Positions 5,020 to 10,904 of a stretch of 10,904 bases of DNA are shown here, piece by piece. The notes under the pieces are model-generated. The model did not search any database, was not told where the DNA came from, and saw only the letters and a list, made by a program, of their open reading frames with translations. The translations under genes were made by a program, and so were the position numbers. The DNA is from an uncultured Clostridium sp. (GTDB lineage: Bacteria; Bacillota; Clostridia; UBA1212; UBA1255). The first letter of the stretch is position 1; each line of letters begins with the position of its first letter. Location of the stretch: the NCBI GenBank assembly GCA_900555605.1, contig USLW01000041.1, positions 1-10,904 of the forward strand, in the 5' to 3' direction.

Positions 5020-5261
5020 ATCTCCAAAGTAAGTCCCGGTAAAATCACGATTTGCCATGACTTTGCCGGGAAGATTTTTGAAAAAAGGAGCCTCTTTACA
5101 GCCCCATACTTTTTTGCTTTAGCCCTTGTTTTTTTGTGCTTCTTCTACCTCCTTTCACACCTATTTCCGCTATTTTCACCGCCTTCTCACACTTACTTCT
5201 GCTGCATTTCTCAGAGTAACTTCCCTTGTCTTTTGGGGATGGACTTACTTTGGAAATTTAC
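5016..5261 (+). mobile_element. MITE-like element with 21-bp terminal inverted repeats
   Basis: The left end (5016-5036, GTAAATCTCCAAAGTAAG then TCC) and the inverted right end (5241-5261, GGACTTACTTTGGAAATT then TAC) match at 20 of 21 positions. The 246-base unit has no gene and is strongly pyrimidine-rich on the plus strand. Its left part holds the hairpin repeat that also occurs at 2993-3065. Small size, inverted ends and repetition suggest a non-autonomous element mobilised in trans. I see no clear target duplication. On the minus strand about 52 codons stay open across it but without a convincing start. Together with the two doubtful small frames, it fills the gap between the toroid gene and the HTH remnant. 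Confidence 0.65.
5035..5105 (+). repeat. Second copy of the dispersed hairpin repeat
   Basis: Nearly identical to 2993-3065. The stem CCCGGTAAA/TTTGCCGGG is at 5035-5070, followed by the same AAGATTTTTGAAAAAAGG and TTTACAGCCCC tail. The copies differ by two inserted bases in a T run and a few substitutions. It lies inside the MITE-like unit, directly after its left inverted end. Confidence 0.8.
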
Positions 5262-5294
5262 CGTTTTAATACCAGACAGTATTCGACAATGATC

Positions 5295-5323
5295 TTTTAT
5301 TTTATAAAAACTGATGGTAAAAT
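5295..5323 (+). promoter_or_regulatory. Weak candidate promoter ahead of the HTH remnant and two-component genes
   Basis: TAAAAT (5318-5323) lies 17 bases after a poor -35, TTTTAT (5295-5300), in AT-rich DNA right of the MITE-like element. TATAAA at 5303 is another possible -10. The regulator operon must start somewhere here, but no site is convincing. Confidence 0.25.
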
Positions 5324-5350
5324 GAAATGAACTAAAGTGAGGTGTTCCAT

Positions 5351-5523
5351 ATGACGGACTTTGAAGACAGATACGATTCCATGCCGGAGCTTTGCAAATA
5401 TCTTGGAAGCAGCCGTAATTCTGCGCTCAAATGGATTGCGAAAAAAGACATGCCCGCACACGCTGCTGGTAAAAAGCGGAAATTGAGCTTTTTGAGATCG
5501 ACGAATAGGTCAACAGTGGTTAA
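5351..5523 (+). pseudogene. Decayed excisionase-type (MerR-like) helix-turn-helix gene
   Basis: ATG at 5351 follows GAGGTG at 6-base spacing. The frame begins YDSMPELCKYLGSSRNSALK and continues WIAKKDMPAHAAGKK, which matches small excisionase-family DNA-binding proteins (a YLGVSR..V..WI.KG.PAH..G(K/R) layout). After GKK the expected ending WKFELFEIDEWVNSG appears one frame away as ELFEIDE, stop, VNSG. A one-base deletion near 5482 and a TGG-to-TAG change at 5506-5508 explain it. The current frame reads on to 5554 with a meaningless tail overlapping the regulator start. The family helps recombinases excise integrated elements, so this may be the trace of a lost element. Confidence 0.7.
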
Positions 5524-5538
5524 GCGGAGGAATGAGGA

Positions 5539-6237
5539 ATGGGATACAAAATAGCAATCTGTGACGACATGGAGGAAGATGTACAATATATTGCATCTGT
5601 TGTTCGTAATTGGGGGGGAAAGGAAAAAATATCGGTGGATCTTGAAACGTTTCCCTCCGCGGAAAGTTTTCTGTTTCGGTATGCGGAGCAGAAAGATTAT
5701 GATATTTTACTGTTGGATATTGAAATGCGGTCCATGAATGGCGTCGAGCTTGCCAAAAGAATTCGGAAAGAGAACGATGCGGTACAGATTGTTTTTATTA
5801 CGGGATATACGGATTATATTGCGGAAGGCTACGATGTTTCAGCATTGCATTATCTAATGAAACCGCTGTCAGTGGACAAGCTGTACGAGGTTTTGAACCG
5901 TGCTGTCATGAAAATTAAGAAAAACGAAAAATCTCTTTTTCTGTCTTTGTCGGGGGAAATGGTGCGCATTCTGGTTTATGAGATTAAATACCTTGAAGTA
6001 CAGCAAAATTATGTAACGATTCATGCCGAAAATAATTATACCGTTAAAAAGACCCTTGGAGAGTTTGAGCGGGAATTAGATGAACGGTTTTACAGAATGG
6101 GGCGCTCTTTTATTGTCAATCTCTCTTGTATCAATAGAATTACCAAAAACAATGTTTTCCTTTCTGATGGGTCGGTCATTCCTCTGCCCAGAGGTCAATA
6201 TGAACCTTTAAACAAAGCGTTTATTGAGCATGCATAA
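5539..6237 (+). CDS. LytTR-family response regulator (AgrA/VirR type)
   Basis: A 232-residue cytoplasmic transcription factor. The receiver domain (about 1-120) has acid pocket Asp9-Asp10, phospho-acceptor Asp60 (LLLDIEM), Thr88 (VFITGY) and Lys108 (YLMKPL), all the residues needed for phosphorylation. The LytTR DNA-binding domain (about 135-228) shows YLEVQQNYVTIH, FYRMGRSFIVNLSCINRI and the ending VIPLPRGQYEPL. The start ATG at 5539 follows GGAGG at 8 bases. The partner kinase gene begins 11 bases after its stop. The likely target is the pair of ACAGTTCAT boxes upstream of the ABC genes. I give no gene symbol because the true ortholog group cannot be judged here. Confidence 0.95.
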   Translation: MGYKIAICDDMEEDVQYIASVVRNWGGKEKISVDLETFPSAESFLFRYAEQKDYDILLLDIEMRSMNGVELAKRIRKENDAVQIVFITGYTDYIAEGYDVSALHYLMKPLSVDKLYEVLNRAVMKIKKNEKSLFLSLSGEMVRILVYEIKYLEVQQNYVTIHAENNYTVKKTLGEFERELDERFYRMGRSFIVNLSCINRITKNNVFLSDGSVIPLPRGQYEPLNKAFIEHA

Positions 6238-6248
6238 CGGAGGCGCAT

Positions 6249-6911
6249 ATGAAACTTTTTTCAAAACAAATTGACAAGCACCTGGCTGCTTATCAACGGG
6301 AACTGATTGAAACCCATTATGCAGAAGTTGAGAATATGTATAAGCAGATTCGCGGCTGGCGTCATGATTATCGAAATCACATCCAGGTGATGAAAGCTTA
6401 TGCTGCAAGCGGAGATATGAATGCAATTAAAAAGTATCTGGGTGAATTGGAAACAGATTTATCCACGGTAGATACTGTCATTAAAACAGGAAATCCGATG
6501 GCAGACGCTATTCTCAACAGCAAAATCTCTCTTGCCAAATCAAGGCATGTCTCCGTGAAAGCAGATGTTTTCATTCCGCTTGCTTTAAAAACCTCAGAGC
6601 TTGATTTGTGTGTAATTATAGGCAATCTTTTCGATAACGCCATTGAAGCCAGTTTGGTGCTGCCCGAAGAAAAGCGGCTGATCCGTATTTATATGGATAT
6701 GAAAAACACACAGCTTTATATTTCCTTTACCAACTTTACTGCCACAAAAAAGCAAAAGAAGCAAAACGGAAGATTTCAAACCACAAAAGGTGAAGGTCAC
6801 GGCTTTGGTTTAATCCGAATGGATACGATCATTGAGCGTTTGGACGGATATATCAACCGAAACAGTGAGGACGGCGCATTTACCACAGAAATATTGATTC
6901 CGCAAAAATAA
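6249..6911 (+). CDS. GHKL-family sensor histidine kinase lacking a membrane sensor
   Basis: A 220-residue kinase of the AgrC/YesM-like GHKL group that should phosphorylate the neighbouring regulator. The phospho-acceptor motif WRHDYRNH has His39. The ATPase domain has the N box NLFDNAIEAS (Asn126, Asn130) and the glycine box GEGHGFGL (181-188). AgrC-type kinases usually carry six or so membrane helices before the His motif (about 400 residues or more); here only 38 residues precede it, and none form a helix long and hydrophobic enough to span the membrane. A good GGAGG lies 6 bases before the ATG, so the short form looks genuine. It may sense through a partner, perhaps the ABC transporter, or in the cytosol. 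Confidence 0.94.
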   Translation: MKLFSKQIDKHLAAYQRELIETHYAEVENMYKQIRGWRHDYRNHIQVMKAYAASGDMNAIKKYLGELETDLSTVDTVIKTGNPMADAILNSKISLAKSRHVSVKADVFIPLALKTSELDLCVIIGNLFDNAIEASLVLPEEKRLIRIYMDMKNTQLYISFTNFTATKKQKKQNGRFQTTKGEGHGFGLIRMDTIIERLDGYINRNSEDGAFTTEILIPQK

Positions 6912-6912
6912 T

Positions 6913-6947
6913 ACAGTTCATCACCCGTAAATAACAGTTCATCACCC
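6913..6947 (+). promoter_or_regulatory. Paired LytTR boxes (response regulator operator)
   Basis: The 14-base sequence ACAGTTCATCACCC occurs twice (6913-6926 and 6934-6947), start to start 21 bases, two helical turns. Its first nine bases, ACAGTTCAT, fit the published LytTR consensus (T/A)(A/C)(C/A)GTTN(A/G)(T/G) at every position in both copies, with the usual 12-base gap between the 9-mers. It lies right after the kinase gene and before the ABC genes, so the regulator encoded at 5539 is the probable ligand. Confidence 0.85.
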
Positions 6948-6950
6948 AAA

Positions 6951-6979
6951 CATAAAATCCGGCAGCCTGTCATGATAAA
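6951..6979 (+). promoter_or_regulatory. Candidate activator-dependent promoter of the ABC genes
   Basis: GATAAA (6974-6979) lies 17 bases after CATAAA (6951-6956), which immediately follows the second LytTR box. The poor -35 match is what one expects where a bound regulator recruits RNA polymerase. Weak by sequence alone. Confidence 0.45.
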
Positions 6980-7005
6980 CTAAGAGGCAGAAAGGGGTGA
7001 GGATT

Positions 7006-8865
7006 TTGGAAAAAGAGAAAGAAAAAACTGCAAAGCCCAAATATAATATGTGGCAGTGCTCTGCTTATATGATTGCGCTTGCGTGGCGTGAAAAAGAGAA
7101 AAAAGTCTTATTTTTATGCTTGTTACAGGTTTTTCTTGCAGTAGCAAGTAATTTGGTCAATCTCTATGTATCGCCGTCTATTCTGTCGGTTGTGGAACGG
7201 CGGGCTTCGATTATGGAATTGATAACGACTGTTTTGATATTTGTCCTACTGATTATGTTTTGTTCCGCGGCCACTTCTTATGTAAATTCCAATACTTTAT
7301 ACGGAAGGATCACCGTCCGTTTAGCCGTGATTGCCGCTGTGAATAAAAAAGCTTGTACCACATCGTACCCCAACCTAACAGATGAAAAGTTTATCAAGTT
7401 GAGTTCCAAATCACAACAAGCAACAAGCAACAACCGGGAAGCTACCGAAGCTATTTGGGAAACGCTCACGTCACTGATGCAAAACAGTATCGGTTTTGTT
7501 ATTTATCTTTTTTTGCTGGTGTCGCTGGATATATGGTTAATGCTTGTCATATTATTTACAGCTTTAATCGGATATTTTGTAAACAAAAAACTGACCGGCT
7601 ACGGATATCGGCATCGGGAAGAAGAAGGCGAGATATCCGCAAAGCTTTGGTATCAAATTTGGCAAGCCAAAAATGATACCGCGGCAAAAGATATCCGAAT
7701 TTTCGGTATGAAGCCGTTGATGCAGGAGATTAGCGGCAAAGCGATGGCTGCTTATACTGCCTTTCACCGCCGTGCGCATAACATCTACATATGGGGAAGC
7801 ATATTGGACCTCGTGCTGGCGTTTCTGCGAAATGGACTTGCCTATTGTGTTTTGATTTATCTGGTATTGACTAACGGACTAAGCGTTTCTGCATTTCTTC
7901 TCTATTTTTCTGCGGTCAATGGCTTTACAGCATGGGTAAGCGGAATTTTAGGGAGCATGACGACCCTGCATCGTCAAAGCCTTGATATTTCTACAGTAAA
8001 AGAATTTCTGGAATATCCGGAGCCTTTTCGTTTTGAAGACGGGGAAAAACTATCCGTTTCTGCCGATGTCCAACACGAACTAACGCTTGAAAATGTGTCT
8101 TTTAAATATCCGGGAGCAGAAGACTACACGCTGGAGAATATTAACATTACCATTCATCCCGGGGAAAAGGTCGCGGTTGTCGGACTGAACGGCGCAGGTA
8201 AGACCACGCTCGTCAAACTTATCTGCGGTTTTTTTGACCCGACACGCGGAAGGGTTTTGCTTGACGGAAAGGATATCCGAGATTATAACCGGCAGGACTA
8301 TTATGCGATGTTTTCGGCAGTTTTTCAGGATTTTTCGCTGCTTGCGGGAACGGTAGCCACCAATGTGGCACAAGCAGAGGAAAATCATGATATGGAGCGT
8401 ATTCGGGATTGTGTGGAAAAAGCGGGGCTGACCGCTAAGATCGATTCCTTGAAAGGCGGCTATCAAACCTATTTAAATCGAACGATCTATGAGGACGGAG
8501 CGGAACTGTCCGGCGGAGAAACGCAAAAGCTGATGCTTGCCCGCGCTCTTTACAAAAAAGCACCGTTTATCATTCTGGACGAGCCGACCGCCGCTCTTGA
8601 CCCGATTGCGGAAGCAGATATGTACAACAAGTACAACGAAATGACCAAAGGCTGCACTTCTGTTTACATTTCCCACCGTCTTGCTTCTACCCGCTTTTGT
8701 GACCGGATTCTCTTAATCAACGATCACAGAGGTGCGGAAGAAGGCACTCACGAGGAATTGCTGAAGCTTTCCGGGGAATACGCGCGGTTGTTTGATATTC
8801 AGAGTAAATATTACCGAGAGGGGGATGTTTATGAAAAAGAACAAGAAACTGCTGACCTGGTGTGA
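7006..8865 (+). CDS. ABC exporter half-transporter (permease-ATPase fusion), first subunit
   Basis: A 619-residue ABC transporter with an N-terminal membrane domain (hydrophobic segments near 36-58, 69-90, 160-195 and 270-306, consistent with six helices) and a C-terminal ATPase. The ATPase has Walker A GLNGAGKTT (393-401, Lys399), the Q loop VFQDF, signature LSGGE (501-505), Walker B IILDEP (Asp525, catalytic Glu526), and the switch His557 in YISHR. All catalytic residues are intact. The start is TTG at 7006 with AAAGGGGTGA ending five bases before; GTG at 6997 in the same frame is the alternative. The next gene overlaps it and encodes a related half-transporter, so a heterodimer is likely. 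The substrate is unknown; the regulatory context suggests a peptide, a drug or a toxic compound. Confidence 0.94.
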   Translation: MEKEKEKTAKPKYNMWQCSAYMIALAWREKEKKVLFLCLLQVFLAVASNLVNLYVSPSILSVVERRASIMELITTVLIFVLLIMFCSAATSYVNSNTLYGRITVRLAVIAAVNKKACTTSYPNLTDEKFIKLSSKSQQATSNNREATEAIWETLTSLMQNSIGFVIYLFLLVSLDIWLMLVILFTALIGYFVNKKLTGYGYRHREEEGEISAKLWYQIWQAKNDTAAKDIRIFGMKPLMQEISGKAMAAYTAFHRRAHNIYIWGSILDLVLAFLRNGLAYCVLIYLVLTNGLSVSAFLLYFSAVNGFTAWVSGILGSMTTLHRQSLDISTVKEFLEYPEPFRFEDGEKLSVSADVQHELTLENVSFKYPGAEDYTLENINITIHPGEKVAVVGLNGAGKTTLVKLICGFFDPTRGRVLLDGKDIRDYNRQDYYAMFSAVFQDFSLLAGTVATNVAQAEENHDMERIRDCVEKAGLTAKIDSLKGGYQTYLNRTIYEDGAELSGGETQKLMLARALYKKAPFIILDEPTAALDPIAEADMYNKYNEMTKGCTSVYISHRLASTRFCDRILLINDHRGAEEGTHEELLKLSGEYARLFDIQSKYYREGDVYEKEQETADLV

Positions 8866-10714
8866 AGCATGGAAACTGAACAGGCGAGCTTTTGCTCTGA
8901 TTTATAAGCGCTGCCCCCACATGATCATATCCCGATTGGTTTGTGTCGTTTGGGACGCGCTAACCCCTTATATTGGAATTTATCTTTCTGCCCTGCTGAT
9001 TACGGAATTGACCGAAGCCCGAAATCCATCTGTACTAACGAAACTTGTTCTGATTATCCTGCTTTCGGCGGCACTGATTTCTCTTATCGCTGCTTTTTTG
9101 CACAGATGGCGTGATGTTGAGTGTGCTGGGCTTTATTACAAGGTACAGCAGATATTTTCCGAAAAAATGATGAGCATGGACTACCCGGATGCGGATGATC
9201 CTAAAACACATGAGCTGTATAATACCATTGAGCAAAACCGCAACGGCGGCGGTTGGGGATTAAACCAGGTATACGGGCATATCGAAGGGATTCTATCAGC
9301 GGCGCTCACATTGCTGGGTGGTATTGCTTTGACGGTCTCACTGTTTACAAGCCGTGTGCCGGAATCCTCCGGCGGATATACCGTTCTAAACAATCCATTG
9401 TTTATCCTGATGATTATTGCGGTTATGTTGGCAATCACCTATTTTGCGCCTGTACTTTCCAATAAAGCGGGAAGCTATTATGCGGTTAATTCGGATTCTC
9501 ATAACTTTGCCAATCGTCTGTTTGGATATTTCGGTTTTTTGGGTTTTAAAAACGATCTGGCAGGAGATGTGCGAATTTACCGGCAGGATTTGATTTGTGA
9601 TAAATATAGCAAAGATAAAACCGGGGCATTTAATTCAAAAGGAATATTTGCAGAATTAGCAAAAGGGCCAATCGGTCTATACAACGCTGCATCATCGGCT
9701 GTGTCTGTTTTATTTACAGGGGTAGTCTACACCTTTGTATGCTTGAAAGCGTTAGGCGGAGCTTTTGGAATCGGCGCTGTTACGCAATATGTATCTGCTA
9801 TTACGCGGGTTGCGGGAAGCATTGGTTCTTCGATCGGAATAATGGGTGGAATGCGAAACAATGCTTCATTTCTTAAACTAATCTTTGCATTCCTGGATAT
9901 TTCCAATCGGATGTACCAAGGCAGCTTGACGGTAGAAAAGCGGGTGGATCGGGATTATGGAATCGAGTTTTGTAATGTTTCTTTCCGATATCCCGGAAGT
10001 GAAACGTATGCGCTGCGAAATGTTTCGATGAAATTCCGTGTTGGAGAACGGCTCGCCGTTGTGGGGATGAACGGAAGCGGAAAAACTACCTTTATCAAGT
10101 TGTTGTGTCGTCTATATGATCCCACAGAAGGGGAAATATTGCTCAATGGAATTGATATTAAAAAATATAATTACGATGAATATATGTCTGTTTTTTCGGT
10201 AGTGTTTCAAGATTTTAAATTGTTTTCTTATTCTCTCGGTGAAAATGTGGCGGCAGCAATCAATTACGATTATGCATTAGCAGAACGGTGTTTGATAGAT
10301 TCCGGTTTTAAAGCGCGGTTACAAGAAATGCCGAATGGGTTAAACACATATTTATATAAGGATTTTTGCAAGCAAGGTATCGAAATCTCCGGCGGAGAAG
10401 CGCAGAAGATTGCCCTTGCCAGAGCGCTGTATAAGGATGCGCCGTTTATTGTCCTGGACGAACCTACCGCTGCTTTGGATCCAATCGCAGAAGCTGAAGT
10501 TTACAATAACTTTAACAAGATTGTGGATGATAAAACAGCCATTTACATCAGCCACCGGCTTTCTTCCTGCCGTTTCTGTGATAATATTGCTGTATTTGAT
10601 AATGGTCAGATCGTGCAGCAAGGCAGCCATGAGGAACTGGTTGCAGATGAGAACGGTCAATATCACAAGTTGTGGTATGCGCAGGCACAATATTATAAAA
10701 ATCCTATAAAATAA
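8831..10714 (+). CDS. ABC exporter half-transporter (permease-ATPase fusion), second subunit
   Basis: A 627-residue partner of the preceding transporter with the same layout. The membrane domain has segments near 38-60, 75-94, 152-170, 187-206 and 287-315. The ATPase has Walker A GMNGSGKTT (412-420, Lys418), signature ISGGE (519-523), Walker B IVLDEP (Asp543, Glu544) and His575 in YISHR. Both subunits keep the catalytic Glu, so neither ATP site looks degenerate. Its first codons lie inside the end of the upstream gene (35-base overlap). ATG at 8831 is 6 bases after AGGGGG; ATG at 8825 and a far upstream ATG at 8792 are less well placed. The overlap implies translational coupling and equal subunit amounts. 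Confidence 0.94.
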   Translation: MKKNKKLLTWCEAWKLNRRAFALIYKRCPHMIISRLVCVVWDALTPYIGIYLSALLITELTEARNPSVLTKLVLIILLSAALISLIAAFLHRWRDVECAGLYYKVQQIFSEKMMSMDYPDADDPKTHELYNTIEQNRNGGGWGLNQVYGHIEGILSAALTLLGGIALTVSLFTSRVPESSGGYTVLNNPLFILMIIAVMLAITYFAPVLSNKAGSYYAVNSDSHNFANRLFGYFGFLGFKNDLAGDVRIYRQDLICDKYSKDKTGAFNSKGIFAELAKGPIGLYNAASSAVSVLFTGVVYTFVCLKALGGAFGIGAVTQYVSAITRVAGSIGSSIGIMGGMRNNASFLKLIFAFLDISNRMYQGSLTVEKRVDRDYGIEFCNVSFRYPGSETYALRNVSMKFRVGERLAVVGMNGSGKTTFIKLLCRLYDPTEGEILLNGIDIKKYNYDEYMSVFSVVFQDFKLFSYSLGENVAAAINYDYALAERCLIDSGFKARLQEMPNGLNTYLYKDFCKQGIEISGGEAQKIALARALYKDAPFIVLDEPTAALDPIAEAEVYNNFNKIVDDKTAIYISHRLSSCRFCDNIAVFDNGQIVQQGSHEELVADENGQYHKLWYAQAQYYKNPIK

Positions 10715-10730
10715 GGGTTTTATATTTTTT
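10698..10730 (+). terminator. Probable terminator of the transporter operon
   Basis: AAAATCCT (10698-10705) pairs with AGGGTTTT (10714-10721, one G-U) around an 8-base loop, then TATATTTTTT. It overlaps the stop codon of the second transporter. The stem is AT-rich and modest. Confidence 0.5.
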
Positions 10731-10864
10731 CTGAAATCTATATTCGGAAATTACTGAACATAAAAAATTACATTTTGCTCCTTAATATTTTTTAACAACA
10801 AAAAATACGATTGACTTATTGTGCTAAGTAAATAACCCGTCTTTGACAGTCAGGAAGAGAGAAA

Positions 10865-10902
10865 CTGCCATAAAAGCCTTGTATAAAGGAGTTTTATGGC
10901 AG
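10865..10902. repeat. Long inverted repeat at the right edge, possible bidirectional terminator
   Basis: CTGCCATAAAA and TTTTATGGCAG are perfect 11-base inverted arms around 16 bases that contain a further CCTT/AAGG pair. On the minus strand the stem is followed by TTTCTCTCTTCC, which could make it a terminator for a gene entering from the right. The rest of the tail (10731-10864) is AT-rich and shows no gene. Context beyond the window is needed. Confidence 0.45.
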
Positions 10903-10904
10903 GG

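Noticed and set aside
2993..5105. A CRISPR array suggested by repeated hairpin sequences
   Set aside because: There are only two copies about 2 kb apart, not regularly spaced, with no spacers and no cas genes.
5016..5261. A protein gene on the minus strand of the MITE-like element (about 52 open codons)
   Set aside because: No start codon with an RBS; lysine-rich composition follows from the purine-rich strand.
8080..8466. A 128-codon minus-strand frame
   Set aside because: It lies entirely over the ATPase domain of the first transporter, has no RBS or recognisable motif, and is a shadow of that gene.
8792..8830. The upstream ATG at 8792 as the start of the second transporter
   Set aside because: It lies deep in the first transporter's coding end with no RBS, whereas ATG 8831 has AGGGGG at 6 bases.
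10352..10690. Minus and plus alternative frames over the end of the second transporter
   Set aside because: They are shadows of the conserved ATPase motifs; no independent start signals.

Overview
The window looks like a chromosomal segment of a low-to-moderate GC Gram-positive anaerobe of the class Clostridia. The signs are strong AGGAGG-type ribosome binding sites, TTG starts, a TPP riboswitch with an intrinsic terminator, CCA-encoding tRNAs, and a LytTR/GHKL two-component system. I cannot name the species. Most genes are recognisable, but the middle third (about 1.8-5.5 kb) is a scar zone of decayed genes and mobile DNA.

Left part, minus strand (1-1618): a thiamine thiazole operon read right to left, thiS-thiF-thiG, with thiG running off the left edge. 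A consensus promoter, a TPP riboswitch and a 13-bp terminator hairpin precede thiS, so the operon should switch off by attenuation when TPP is plentiful. thiF and thiG both appear to start with TTG.

Middle part (1793-5261): a xylose isomerase gene that keeps its promoter and an operator-like palindrome but is reduced to fused fragments and welded to a broken DDE transposase. A tRNA-Thr(UGU)/tRNA-Tyr(GUA) operon with promoter and terminator follows. Next is an IS200-type element with only tnpA, whose ribosome binding site is buried in an 11-bp hairpin and whose 3' end is densely palindromic. A gene for a 327-residue alpha/alpha-toroid-like protein follows; its predicted promoter has its -35 box at the right edge of the IS. 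A 246-bp MITE-like element with 21-bp inverted ends follows; its hairpin core also occurs just left of the IS200.

Right part, plus strand (5351-10730): a decayed excisionase-type HTH gene, then a LytTR response regulator, a GHKL histidine kinase without any membrane sensor, and two overlapping ABC exporter half-transporters. Between the kinase and the first transporter are two exact LytTR-type boxes exactly 21 bp apart, followed by an activator-dependent-looking promoter. I infer a signal-controlled export module: the kinase phosphorylates the regulator, which binds the paired boxes and turns on a heterodimeric exporter. Substrate and signal are not visible in the window.
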